Program-made: the position numbers and the translations under genes
Shown: positions 17,019 to 26,700 of the stretch, in pieces
How positions within the stretch are numbered: the first letter of the stretch is position 1
Layout of the letters: each line of letters starts with the position of its first letter
NCBI RefSeq assembly: GCF_021206925.1
Contig: NZ_JAJPRF010000007.1
Span: 62,001 to 126,000 of the forward strand
From: Rhodoflexus caldus
Lineage (GTDB): Bacteria > Bacteroidota > Bacteroidia > Cytophagales > Thermoflexibacteraceae
Reading direction: 5' to 3'
Length of the DNA stretch: 64,000 bases
Notes under the pieces: generated by a model
What the model was told of the DNA's origin: nothing
Databases searched by the model: none
Seen by the model: the letters and a program-made list of their open reading frames with translations, nothing else

Positions 17019-18632
17019 TTATTTATTTTTCTCGGACAGCAACTTTAATAAAACGCCGTTTGTCCAGCCGAAACCGTCCTGAACGGGGTATTCTCCGCCA
17101 CCGCTTTCAAGGCTCAAATTTTCCACATCGTATTTTTCCAGCATCTTACCTGTAGCTCGAAACACTTTGGTATTCAGGCGAATCCATCGGTTGGCGATAG
17201 TATCGGCCACGGCCTCGTGCCTGTAATTCCGCAACCCCTGAATACTGACCCATTGCAGCGGCGCCCAGCCGTTAGGTGCATCCCACTGCTGTCCCGTGCG
17301 GTTAGTTGTTGTTACTACCCCTCCTGCTTTTACCAAATATTTGCTGATATTTTTTGCCACACGGCCGGCTTGTTCGGGTGTAACCATTTGAAAAAACAAA
17401 GGGAAAGCCATTGCAGCCGAAATCACGCGCTTTTGTTTGCCACTGCGGAAGTCGTAGTCAAAAAACATTCCCTCCGACTCCGACCAGCAATAACGCATCA
17501 GGGCATTCTTGCGGGTTTTTGCCTTTTGTTCCCATTGTTTGGCATCGTTCTCACTGCCTGCTGTGCGCTTCGCACGTGCGATAGTACGTTCCAGATTATA
17601 CAGCAAAGCATTCAAATCCACAGGAATGATATCTGCCGTGCGAATTGTGCTGATTTTATTTGCATCGTCAAACCAACGGCTGCTGTAATCCCAACCCGAC
17701 TCTGCTCCTGAGCGCAAATGGCGATATACCTCCGCAGCCTCTCTTCCGCTTGCTTGGGCAGTATGAATATCCTCTCGATAGCCCTCCGGACGCGGAGTTG
17801 CACGGTCATCGCAATAGCGATTGAGGACACCTCCTGCCAGCTCCACTACCCGACGATGTGTATATAACTCCTGCGAGGGCGTTTCATGTGCACCATCCAT
17901 CCAAAATGCATATTCTTTTTCTAATTGTGGCAAGTATTTTACCAATATCTGTTCATCTTGTTTTGCATCTGCCAGCAACTGCACCATGGCAGCAAAAAAT
18001 GGCGGCTGCGAACGGCTCAGATAATATGTACGATTGCCGTTAGGAATAAAACCGACTGTATTAATTAAATGCGCGAAATTATCTACCATATTGGTTATCA
18101 AGTCAATACGTCCGGAGGTCTGCAAACCCAACATAGTAAAGTAGGAGTCCCAATAATAGATTTCGCCGAATCGGCCGCCGGGTACAATGTACGGATACGG
18201 CAACGGAATCAGCGTACCCTTGCCGGGTGCATCGGCAGGTCTTGCCAGCACATCCCACAACCTATTGATATGCGCCTCCACCGACTGAGAACGGTCGGTT
18301 TGGAAGTTATCGGCAGGATTAAGCGGGGCTTCAAAATAGGTATCTACAAAGGTTTTTAGCGAAAAATCAGCCTTGCCGCGTTCAGTGGCATAAAGTGCCA
18401 GAATGCTATCGGTCGGTAACTTGGGGGTATAATCGGCAAAAGTTTTGGAGTCGGGGAAAATGCCGGACAGTTGTACCGAGTCAAACAACTCGCCGTATCG
18501 CTCATCGGGGCTGAGTTGTACTTTCGCATCGGCAAGGGTTTGCGTGCTATCGGTGGTTTGCTTCTCTTGCTTATCGGGTGCACAGGCAGCTATAATAAGG
18601 CTGCAACAAAGCATGTAAAATCTTTTTTTCAT
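17019..18632 (-). CDS. treA: Trehalase, GH37 family, lipoprotein
   Basis: The 537-residue enzyme splits alpha,alpha-trehalose into two glucoses. Both trehalase signatures are present: PGGRFGEIYYWDSY near residue 151 and QWDAPNGWAPLQW near residue 446. The likely catalytic acid lies in ESGWDYSSRW near residue 312 and the base in GGGEYPVQDGFGWTNG near residue 510. The N terminus MKKRFYMLCCSLIIAAC is a lipoprotein signal with Cys 17, so it is membrane-anchored rather than a soluble periplasmic enzyme like E. coli TreA. It stands alone, without a PTS or TreR regulator. The gene converges with the esterase. Confidence 0.93.
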   Translation of the reverse strand: MKKRFYMLCCSLIIAACAPDKQEKQTTDSTQTLADAKVQLSPDERYGELFDSVQLSGIFPDSKTFADYTPKLPTDSILALYATERGKADFSLKTFVDTYFEAPLNPADNFQTDRSQSVEAHINRLWDVLARPADAPGKGTLIPLPYPYIVPGGRFGEIYYWDSYFTMLGLQTSGRIDLITNMVDNFAHLINTVGFIPNGNRTYYLSRSQPPFFAAMVQLLADAKQDEQILVKYLPQLEKEYAFWMDGAHETPSQELYTHRRVVELAGGVLNRYCDDRATPRPEGYREDIHTAQASGREAAEVYRHLRSGAESGWDYSSRWFDDANKISTIRTADIIPVDLNALLYNLERTIARAKRTAGSENDAKQWEQKAKTRKNALMRYCWSESEGMFFDYDFRSGKQKRVISAAMAFPLFFQMVTPEQAGRVAKNISKYLVKAGGVVTTTNRTGQQWDAPNGWAPLQWVSIQGLRNYRHEAVADTIANRWIRLNTKVFRATGKMLEKYDVENLSLESGGGEYPVQDGFGWTNGVLLKLLSEKNK

Positions 18633-18709
18633 TTTTTTTTTCAGACCTATGGTACATCCAAAAATACATTGCTCGTGAACATTTCCATTGCTGTCGGGTT
18701 TATGACAGT

Positions 18710-19264
18710 ATGAAAAAATTACTTTTCATAGGCTGCTGTATGGGTCTGTTTGGCTGCAACCCCGACAAAAAAACCAAAGTCAGTACCGAAGAAGTGCACT
18801 TTGCGACATCGGCAAGCTCGGTGATGTTTTTCAAAAATGTCAGGCAGATTTATTATGAACGGCAAGAAAACAATGCGGCCAAGGCTACCATCTATCGGAT
18901 GCGGAACAGAGCGAGGGATAAAAACACTCCACTAATGTATCCTGCCATTGTTTACATGTGGGCACAGGATGAGGCTTCGGTTATTTTAGAGCGCAACGAA
19001 TGGCTGGCAAATGCTGCGGATACGCTGCACTTTATCTGGCAAGATACCGTCCGGCAAACAAGCGGTGAATATGTATTCCCCAATGGCGACCGACGCACCC
19101 ACTACAAGTTTGCCGCTCAAATCTACCACAGCATACAGGAGGAACACAAGTTGTGGCTGAAAACAGACTCTGCCAAAGTGCCGTTTCTTGCAAAAGAAAG
19201 TGAGCGCGAACCTTTTCGCAAAATTATGATTGACTATTTCCGATTGGTGAATGTACTGCGGTAG
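18710..19264 (+). CDS. Small lipoprotein of unknown function
   Basis: The 184-residue protein starts MKKLLFIGCCMGLFGC, a lipoprotein signal with Cys 16, then polar NPDKKTKVST. The rest is soluble and charged, with no motif I recognise. It is divergent from the trehalase gene, with 77 bases between the starts, and stands alone. Its closing segment (residues 120-184) is amphipathic helical by appearance. Outer- or inner-membrane attachment is likely; function is unknown. Confidence 0.7.
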   Translation: MKKLLFIGCCMGLFGCNPDKKTKVSTEEVHFATSASSVMFFKNVRQIYYERQENNAAKATIYRMRNRARDKNTPLMYPAIVYMWAQDEASVILERNEWLANAADTLHFIWQDTVRQTSGEYVFPNGDRRTHYKFAAQIYHSIQEEHKLWLKTDSAKVPFLAKESEREPFRKIMIDYFRLVNVLR

Positions 19265-19321
19265 AAAGACCTTATCCTAATAGGGCCGCCTTATGAGATG
19301 ATGCGGTGAAACGGGTAGCAG

Positions 19322-19747
19322 TTATTTTTTTTGAGCGGATATATTGTCCGCAATGGCATCACCAACAGCTTTCATCACCTCATACCAAGCAGCAGAATAC
19401 TCGGGTTTCCATCGCTCGGAACGCACGCTGGCAATTGTTTCTACTAAGAGTTTAATAAACGGCTGAAAATATTCAGGCTTGACACCGTATTTTACGTGGC
19501 GCGCTGCCAATGAGCGTACTTCTTCACCTATTTGGTCTAACTTGTTCAGTTTGGTAACTACCAGCGTTATAGCGAAGGCCAGTTTCTTGTGCTGGTCTTT
19601 ATCGTTGTCTTTAAAAAGTTTTTTGTATTCAGGATATAATTGAAATAAACGTTCATAGAATCGTTGCCCGATTTCAGGGCCGTGCCCAATTAAATCTGCC
19701 CATGTATCCTTTACAATTTGGATGCTTTCTGCACTTACCATTTGCAT
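19322..19747 (-). CDS. Single-domain globin
   Basis: The protein of about 141 residues follows the bacterial haemoglobin pattern: an A helix with IVKDTWADL, Phe in GQRFYERLFQLYPEYKKLF (B-C region with the conserved Phe CD1), a Gln at the likely distal E7 position in KDQHKKL, and the proximal His in LAARHVKYGVKPEYF. Such globins bind O2 and often detoxify NO. Three ATGs at 19756, 19747 and 19741 are all possible; the longer frame to 19897 would overlap the DUF4494 gene and adds non-globin sequence. No reductase domain is attached. It lies downstream of the DUF4494 gene. Confidence 0.88.
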   Translation of the reverse strand: MQMVSAESIQIVKDTWADLIGHGPEIGQRFYERLFQLYPEYKKLFKDNDKDQHKKLAFAITLVVTKLNKLDQIGEEVRSLAARHVKYGVKPEYFQPFIKLLVETIASVRSERWKPEYSAAWYEVMKAVGDAIADNISAQKK

Positions 19748-19859
19748 GTTAATCATTTGGTTGAAAAAATTAGAGTACAAAAATACATTATATTGACAAA
19801 AGTTTGCCCGCAGTTTGTCTTCATTTATTACGTAACTGATAAAAACAACAAATAGCTTA

Positions 19860-20441
19860 CTAAATTGCTGATGAAGCCTCACCGGGCTGTTCGTCATCCA
19901 ACGGCTCGTCTTCTATGTCAAACTCTTCAATAATTTCTTCTTCTACGGCAAAAGTATCATCTATTTCAGGGGCTTGTACGCGTTTCAGCCTGCCGGAGTT
20001 AATCATCTCCTCTTCTTCCGAAACATACGGTATCACCTCTATAATCGGGCTGAGATTTACATCGGTTATATCATAAGGAATAATCCATGATTTCAACTGT
20101 TCATCTATGCGTTCAATAGCCTGACGGCAGTTTTGCGCCGATACAAGCATCAGAGAAGTAAAACGCTTTTCTTTACCGCTTGACTCGTCCATATCATGGT
20201 AAGCAACTTTACACTTGTACCATGTTTCACAGTCTTCGTAGTTAAAAATTTCTTTAAAGCCTGTTTTAGAAACGCTTTGAATCAAAAAATCGGGGATGGT
20301 GCTGCCAAGGCTTCTGTACAGCCTCGCCTCAGCATCGGTAAATGATACGGCATCTACCAGATAGGTTTCGGAAACCATCTTCACCTTGTCGTTTTCTAAA
20401 AACTTTGCATATTGGATTTTACACTGAAACCAAGTTGCCAT
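19860..20441 (-). CDS. DUF4494 domain protein
   Basis: The 193-residue protein is acidic and cytoplasmic (no signal). It opens MATWFQCKIQYAKF and carries the DUF4494 features: YLVDAVSFTDAEARLY near residue 27, then a second WYKCKVAYHD copy of the same strand pattern near residue 74, suggesting two related halves. The C-terminal 45 residues are highly acidic and probably disordered. DUF4494 proteins are found in Bacteroidota and have no known function. It is transcribed divergently from the oxidase gene at 20689 and precedes the globin gene. Confidence 0.8.
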   Translation of the reverse strand: MATWFQCKIQYAKFLENDKVKMVSETYLVDAVSFTDAEARLYRSLGSTIPDFLIQSVSKTGFKEIFNYEDCETWYKCKVAYHDMDESSGKEKRFTSLMLVSAQNCRQAIERIDEQLKSWIIPYDITDVNLSPIIEVIPYVSEEEEMINSGRLKRVQAPEIDDTFAVEEEIIEEFDIEDEPLDDEQPGEASSAI

Positions 20442-20688
20442 AAATAAGTGATGTAAAAAAACGGAAAAACAATTTTCAGGTTACAATTCAAATGCAAATT
20501 AATAAAAATTGATTTGATGTACAAAATTATTTACGGTGAATACACCGATTCCTTTGTGTAGCAGCAATATTGCTTATGATGAAGCCCAAGGCAATTACAG
20601 CAACTCTCGCCCGAAAAAATAATTACCTGTTCGCGGAAAGGCTGATAAATCTGCAAAACTTTGCGGACTGATTCAAGGTTTTAATAGC

Positions 20689-21300
20689 ATGAAAACTGTT
20701 GAAAAAGACTCGCCGTCCTTAATTGAGCGTTTGGAAAAAATCCATCCGCACCTGATGCTGATGTACATAGGTGTGATTGGCAGTTCGCTGATTTTCTTTT
20801 TCCTCTCGCTGTTGTTTATTAGCACTGCTTTACAACAACAAGTAGCCATACCGCTGCCTAAATCGTTTGTTTTCAGTACGGCTGTTTTGCTGATGAGCAG
20901 CTATTTTGCACATCAATACCTTCAGCATTTTAAACATGACCGCCCCAAAGAATTGAGCCATGCTGCTAATGGTTTACTGCTTACAGGTATCATTTTTACT
21001 GTTTCGCAAATAGCCGGCTGGATGGAGCTTTCAAATAGCGGGGTTCACTTGGCAGGTAAAGCTACCGGAGCATATCTGTACTTGCTGCCCGGGCTGCATA
21101 TTCTTCACCTCATAGGTGGACTGATTTATACGATGGTACAGGCACTTACTGCAAAGAAAATAAGCAAAGATGCTGTTCAAGCACTCATCGTACTCAGTAG
21201 TCAATATGAGTTGGTCAAAGCCCGAATGCTTACGGTTTACTGGCATTTTCTGGATGTGGTATGGGTAATATTGTTTTTGAGTTTTTTATTGTTACTCTAA
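20689..21300 (+). CDS. Cytochrome c oxidase subunit III-like protein
   Basis: The 203-residue protein has five membrane segments, the topology of short bacterial heme-copper oxidase subunit III. Family features visible are YLLPGLHILHLIGGL near residue 126 and the closing YWHFLDVVWVILF near residue 184, both lining the lipid-binding cleft in subunit III. No other oxidase subunit gene is adjacent, so it may be an additional orphan copy serving a complex encoded elsewhere. The structured-RNA region follows its stop. Confidence 0.85.
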   Translation: MKTVEKDSPSLIERLEKIHPHLMLMYIGVIGSSLIFFFLSLLFISTALQQQVAIPLPKSFVFSTAVLLMSSYFAHQYLQHFKHDRPKELSHAANGLLLTGIIFTVSQIAGWMELSNSGVHLAGKATGAYLYLLPGLHILHLIGGLIYTMVQALTAKKISKDAVQALIVLSSQYELVKARMLTVYWHFLDVVWVILFLSFLLLL

Positions 21301-21361
21301 TGCACCCATACCGACGAGCAACCGGAATAAAATAATGTTGCGACATTCAGATTTGAGATGT

Positions 21362-21521
21362 ATGAAATCGGTGCAAGTCCCCTACCCTGTCTCAACAGCA
21401 ACCCGCGGCTTATCCCATGCGCTCAGAGGTAAAGAATTGAACAGCATGGGATTCAAGCGCTGTTAGGGTCTTGCGACCGCTCACATGGTGTTGGAAGCAC
21501 CACTGAGTTCCTGATTTTCAT
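21362..21521 (+). ncRNA. Candidate structured RNA, unassigned family
   Basis: About 160 bases with no open frame fold on paper into a three-way junction. The closing helix pairs 21362-21369 with 21513-21521, one base bulged. One long arm stacks 21370-21377 with 21470-21478 (one bulged G), 21384-21388 with 21465-21469, 21394-21399 with 21459-21464, 21408-21411 with 21455-21458, and the 9-bp helix 21412-21420 with 21444-21452. A second arm pairs 21480-21483 with 21504-21507 and 21486-21490 with 21498-21502. The segment GAAATCGGTGCAAGTCC resembles the cobalamin riboswitch core, but the rest does not match well. Strand is uncertain, and no plus-strand gene follows within 14 kb. Confidence 0.5.
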
Positions 21522-21558
21522 AAAGGCGATTTAACCTCCGCACTTACTTATACAAAAT

Positions 21559-21637
21559 CGCAAGTGGTTTGCGAAAATGCTTTATGTAAATTATTGAAAA
21601 ACAGTTGTTTAAAACCCGACAGGTTTTAAATAACTGT
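21559..21637 (+). repeat. Dispersed intergenic repeat, copy B
   Basis: The core starting CGCAAGTGGTTTGCG (itself an inverted repeat) and containing ATGTAAATTATTGAAAAACA is followed by a hairpin: ACAGTT and TTTAAAACC (21601-21616) pair with GGTTTTAAA and AACTGT (21622-21637). It is the same arrangement, core then hairpin, as copy A on the opposite strand at 16885-16970. Confidence 0.65.
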
Positions 21638-21712
21638 CGAGTTTGTTTATATCTTCCCTGCAATAAACATTAAAGATTGCGATACATTTATCTGTTTGGT
21701 TTGCAAAAAATC

Positions 21713-21748
21713 ATAAAAAAACCGATAGCCTTTCAAGAGCTATCGGTT
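21713..21748 (-). terminator. Terminator of the second SusC/SusD unit
   Basis: The stem AACCGATAGC / GCTATCGGTT (10 bp) with a nine-base loop is followed on the minus strand by a T run (21719-21713). It lies 28 bases after the stop of the small lipoprotein gene. Confidence 0.85.
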
Positions 21749-21775
21749 CTTATACCAAATCAATAAAGCAACAGA

Positions 21776-22240
21776 TTACAAGTTCAGGCGGAAGCCAATA
21801 CGGCGATAGTTTTGGCTTGGCTTCAGGTTTTCGTTGCCTTCAATGTTAAACACGAAAACAACGTTTGTGCCCGGAGCAGGTGGAGGGTTCAACACATCTA
21901 CTTCCAAGAAACCAAAACTGCTATTGGCAGGAATCGTTACACGGCCGCCGTTGCGCATATTAAAATGTACCCCTTCACGACCTGTGCTTGCAGGGTCTAC
22001 AGACACCGTAATTACTTCATCGTTAGGGCGTTGAGCACCCACCAAATTGATGCGGGTACGAATGGTAGCGCCACGCGTAGTTGTAATAATCGGGTAGTTT
22101 ACACCCAGCGCAGGTGTTGTTGTTACGGTCTGGTCAAATTCCAATACTGCACCTTGCCAGGTAACGCGGTTATCTTCAAAGCAAGAGGTTGCAACAAGCG
22201 CAATCCCTAAGAATAAGAACAGGTTAAATATCTTTTTCAT
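21776..22240 (-). CDS. SusCD-associated lipoprotein (DUF4843-like / Calx-beta-like)
   Basis: The 154-residue protein starts MKKIFNLFLFLGIALVATSC, a lipoprotein signal with Cys 20. The mature part is a single beta-sandwich, with the pattern VSVDPASTGREGVHFNMRNG and VTIPANSSFGFLEVDVL, typical of DUF4843 or Calx-beta-like domains carried by SusCD loci. It is paralogous to the lipoprotein at 31662-32135: both share TPALGVNYPII, LVGAQRP, REGVH and TIPANSSFG. It is the last gene of the SusC-SusD-lipoprotein unit and probably sits on the cell surface as an accessory ligand-binding protein. The ligand is unknown. Confidence 0.8.
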   Translation of the reverse strand: MKKIFNLFLFLGIALVATSCFEDNRVTWQGAVLEFDQTVTTTPALGVNYPIITTTRGATIRTRINLVGAQRPNDEVITVSVDPASTGREGVHFNMRNGGRVTIPANSSFGFLEVDVLNPPPAPGTNVVFVFNIEGNENLKPSQNYRRIGFRLNL

Positions 22241-22321
22241 GGTCATTACATTTTGGATTAACTCGCTTTTTCCACGGTTGGCAAAACAAATGCCAACCAT
22301 GGAAGAGCTATGTGAGTGAGA

Positions 22322-23776
22322 TTAGTAACCAAAGTTTTGTTGCAAATTAGGATTAGCCTGAATTTCACGCACCGGAATAGGAGCCAAAATGCGGAAGTCG
22401 ATGAAAGGCACGGTTTGCACAGGAGGAGCCTTTACGATGTCGCGGCCTAAACGCTTCAATGTAAACCAGCGGTCGCCTTCAAATGCCAGTTCAATTCGGC
22501 GTTGTTTCAGGATTTCTTCCAGCAAAGCAGCACCTGACAAAGTTACAGAAGGAAGACCTGCGCGGTTACGAATGCGGTTCAAATCTGCCAAGGCCAAAGC
22601 ATCGTTGTTTTGCATAGCATAAGCCTCTGCACGGTTCAGAATAACTTCTGATACGCGGATAACAGGGATGTTATCCAAGTTTGGCTGACCGCCTTTACCC
22701 ATAAACTTAGTACATTCAATCTCGGCAGTACCACGACCTGTTGTACCCAATTCGTACAATTGACGGCGCACGTCGTTACCTTCCGCTTGCATGATGTTCA
22801 ACAAATCGGCAGTAGGTACCAAGTCGCCAAAACCGCCTGTACGGCTACGGTCGCCAACAGCAAGCAAAGTGGTGTAGGTAGTTTGGAGTGCTTCGTTCAC
22901 ACCGAGGTTTTCAGCAGTAACGTATTGCAACTCGAAAATAGACTCAGGGTGAATAGCTGCTCTCCAGCTGGCTACATACTGTGCGTTAGTTACAAATGTT
23001 CCTACACCTCTGCTCAAAGCAGCATCAGCAAAGCGAACAACGTTTGCATAATCGCGACGATGCAAGGCAACGCGGCTGTACAGTGCCTCTGCTGCTGCAC
23101 GAGTTGCGTAGAAAGGTGCACGGCTGTTTGGTGTCGTAGCCAGTTTTACGATGGCATCGTCTAAGTCTTTGTAGATTTGGGCATACACAGCGTCAATAGG
23201 CGCACGTGACAGTTTTTCAATCTGGTCAGAACCCAAAATCGGAGTCAATGCCAATGGCACACCACCACGGCTGTTTTGTGTTACAATTGCACCCGGGTCA
23301 TACGCATATGCACGCATGAGATTGTGATAAATCAATGCACGCAAGAAGAGCGCCTGACCTTCAATATTATTACGGGTAGCAGCAGGCATATTTACCTTTG
23401 GCGCATTATCCAGAATCAGGTTAATTTGGTTAATTGCCGCATATGATAACTGCCAAGTTCCCGCAGTGAAATGAGCATTGGGCTGATTCTGATATTCTGC
23501 CTGCAAACGGCCTGATTTGTTGGTTGCACGGCCGTTGTCTGATAATGCCTCAGGCAATGCGATAAAATCGCGGCCATACATACGCAGCGCTTGCAAACGG
23601 TCATACACGCCGGATACTGCTGCCTCCAAGGCTTCTTGTGTACTAAGCGCAGTAGCAGAGTCAATAGACTGGCGTGGCTCAACGTTCAATAAGTTGCTGC
23701 ATGACGCAAAGAACATTGTTGAAGCAATAGCCAACGCCTTTATAGATAATGATAACTTCTTCATGGTTTTCTTCAT
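22322..23776 (-). CDS. SusD/RagB family nutrient-binding lipoprotein
   Basis: The 484-residue protein has a lipoprotein signal (FFASCSNLLNVEPRQS) and the SusD layout: TPR-like helices in the N-terminal half and the conserved LFLRALIYHNLMRAY near residue 128. The C-terminal part has VSEVILNRAEAYA near residue 378, ADLNRIRNRAGLP, and ILKQRRIELAFEGDRWFTLKRLG near residue 430, the hallmark of the family. SusD forms a lid on its SusC partner and captures ligand at the surface. The partner SusC gene ends 10 bases upstream, so the two are cotranscribed. The ligand is not predictable; no glycosidase lies in the locus. Confidence 0.93.
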   Translation of the reverse strand: MKKTMKKLSLSIKALAIASTMFFASCSNLLNVEPRQSIDSATALSTQEALEAAVSGVYDRLQALRMYGRDFIALPEALSDNGRATNKSGRLQAEYQNQPNAHFTAGTWQLSYAAINQINLILDNAPKVNMPAATRNNIEGQALFLRALIYHNLMRAYAYDPGAIVTQNSRGGVPLALTPILGSDQIEKLSRAPIDAVYAQIYKDLDDAIVKLATTPNSRAPFYATRAAAEALYSRVALHRRDYANVVRFADAALSRGVGTFVTNAQYVASWRAAIHPESIFELQYVTAENLGVNEALQTTYTTLLAVGDRSRTGGFGDLVPTADLLNIMQAEGNDVRRQLYELGTTGRGTAEIECTKFMGKGGQPNLDNIPVIRVSEVILNRAEAYAMQNNDALALADLNRIRNRAGLPSVTLSGAALLEEILKQRRIELAFEGDRWFTLKRLGRDIVKAPPVQTVPFIDFRILAPIPVREIQANPNLQQNFGY

Positions 23777-23786
23777 TGTTTAAGGA

Positions 23787-26700
23787 TTAGAAACCAATTT
23801 CAACACCGAAAGTATAGTTGCGCGACTGAGGAACAACACCGTTGTTACCTGCGCCTAAGTTCAAGAACTCAGGGTCGAAGCCTGTCCACTTAGTCCATGT
23901 CAGCAAGTTGATGGCTTGCGCATAAACACGGGCACGGTTGATTTTCACTTTACGCAGCAAGTCTTGAGGCAGGTTGTAGGCCAAAGTAGCCTGCTTCAAA
24001 CGGATGTAAGAAGCATCTTCCAAGGTGCGTGAACCACTCAGGTGGCTGGCACCGCGTACTTCAGCATTGCCGTTGATAGGACGAGGTACGTCTGTGATTT
24101 GTCCCGGAGTGGTCCAGCGACGCTCATACACATCTACCAAGGAGTTGAACACACGGCCACCATTTTCCATCAGGAAAGAGTTTTGGTTGTTGAATTGTTT
24201 TCTTCCGAAATCATACTGGAAGAAAACTGTCAGTTCCAATCCTTTGTAAGAGAAGGTATTGGTAAAGCCACCGAAAAGGGTAGAAAGGGTAGTTCCTAAC
24301 ACACGGAAGTCGGTTGGGTTCAATGGCAGGTAAGTCAGGTTGCCATTTACGTCATACCACATCGGACGGCCTGTTGCAGGGTTTACACCGGCATATTGAG
24401 AGGTGAAAATAGCTCCTAACGGATGACCGATACGTACGGAAGGGTTGCCTGGCAATACGGTGTCACCATCAGCCAAACGAGTTACTTTGTTTTCCAGTTT
24501 GGTAATGTTGAATGAAGTACTCCACTTGAAGCCACCGGCATCTACGTTTACAGTATTCAGCTCAAACTCGATACCACGGTTATACAGACGACCAACGTTG
24601 TTGGTAATGCTTGAGAAACCGCTAGTCCAAGGTACAGGCTGGCTCAACAACAGGTCGCGGCTTTCTTTATTGAAATAACCGATAGTTGAAGTAACACGAC
24701 GGTTGAAGAAGGCCAAATCTAAACCAACTTCAGAGTTAACCTGACGCTCCCAACGCAAGGTAGGGTTGTTCAAACTGCTTGGTGCGATACCTGCATCGTT
24801 GCCGTAGTTCACACCACCGCCAAACAGACCGCGGGAATCGAAGTTACCGATTTGTGAGTTACCGGTAGAGCCGTAGCTGCCACGCAGTTTAATCTCATCA
24901 AGCCAATCGAATTGATCTTTCAAGAAAGCCTCTTCTGTCAGCAACCATGCCGCTGAAACTGAACCGAAAGTACCGAAGCGGTTTTGATTACCGAAACGTG
25001 AAGAACCATCGCGACGGATAACAGCGTTTACAAAGTAGCGGTTTTTCAAACCATACTGAACGCTACCCACTACACCGCCACGGCGATAGCTTGTCCAGAA
25101 GCCGCCGGTAGAGATTGGCGTAGCACCTGTGTTGGCTGTACGGAACTGAGAAGTGGGGAAGGTTGTAACCTGTTGAGAGATACCCTCAAAAACTTCCTGC
25201 ACGTATTCAGTAGCGAGAGTTGTATTCAACTTGTGGTCAGAACCTATATTCTTGGTAAAGTTAATTACTATTGGGTTAGCTGTAAAAGTAGCATTGTACT
25301 CACTCTCACTGGTCAAACGACCTCTCACACCAAAACCATCAGCTGTGCGCGGGTCAGCGTAGTATTCACCCTTAATTTCGCGGTAATCCAAGCCATAGAA
25401 AGAACTTACTGTAACTTCTTTGAAAGGATTCCACACCGCCTTCGCATTACCTACTACCTGACGAGTAATGTTTGTAATGGTGTTGTACTCAGCGTTCATG
25501 ATAACGTTCTGGTTCAGGATACCCGCCAAGCCACCGCTTTGTGGCGTACCGAAGTAAGAACCATCTTCATTATAGATAGGGTTGATAGGGATAATCAATG
25601 GAGAAGAGAAGGCAGGAGAACCAAGGAATGAACCACCGTCAGGACTACCGAAAGGACCGCGCTGCTTAATATTGCTCAGGTTTAATGAGGTTTCAAAACG
25701 CAACTTGTTGTTTACCTGATGCTGTACTGCCATGCGGCCGGTTGCACGTTTAAAATCAATCGCAATTACGTTTGCATCTTGTTGGTTGTAAGAACCTGAC
25801 AATGCAAAGGTAGTTTTGTCGTTACCGCCGCGCGCAGAAAGTTCCACGTTGTTAATAGAACCCTGACGATAAGCAGCACGCTGCCAGTCATAGGTAGGAA
25901 GAGCAGCAATTTGCTCAGGAGTCAGGTTGCCTGCCAAACGAATACCTGTCAGAGCAGAAGACAATGCTTGTGCCTCTGTCAGGGCAGGGTTTTGGTTGCG
26001 AATAGCCTCTGTACGCACCTGAATCCATTGCTGAGTGTTCAGCACGTTCATGTAGCGAATAGGCTCAACGCTGCCGTAGTAGTAGTTCAGGTTGAACTCT
26101 GTTTTACCGGCACGGCCTTTTTTGGTAGTTACCAAAACTACACCGTTACCCGCTTGTGCACCGTAGATAGAAGCCGCAGCAGCATCTTTCAGTACCTCGA
26201 TAGACTCAATGTCGTTGGGGTTCAAGAATGCCAACGGGTTAGAGCTGGCAAAGTTGGTAGTGCTGGCGTTGTTCATTACTACACCGTCCACAATGTAGAG
26301 CGGTTCGTTACCGGCAGAAATAGAACCTACACCGCGAATACGTACAGAAACTGCACCACCGGGAACACCGTTAGCAGCCTGTACCAATACGCCCGCAGCA
26401 CGACCTTGCAGCGCACGGTCGAAGCTTTGCATAGGCAGGTTTTGAATTACATCACCTTTTACTGAGGCAATAGAGCCCGTAATTTCACGTTTCTCCAAAG
26501 CACCGTAACCGGTTACCACTACCTCAGACAATACTTTGTCATCGGTTTCCATCTTCACATCGATAGACGAACGACCACCGACAGCAATCTCGAGGGTTTT
26601 CAAACCCACAAAACGGAATACAAGTGTACCGTTCTCAGGAGCAGAAAGACTGAACTTACCGTCAGCATCGGTCTGTGTACCTGTGTTAGTACCTTTTACT

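Noticed and set aside
21362..21480. Cobalamin riboswitch
   Set aside because: The GAAATCGGTGCAAGTCC stretch and a GTC-GACC motif recall it, but the B12-box order, kissing-loop partner and a downstream target gene are missing, and the stronger long-arm fold is incompatible with it.
21336..21540. Group II intron fragment
   Set aside because: GGTGCAAGTCC also occurs in intron domain I, but there is no domain V hairpin (GAGC...GTTC type), no reverse transcriptase and no clean GTGYG boundary.
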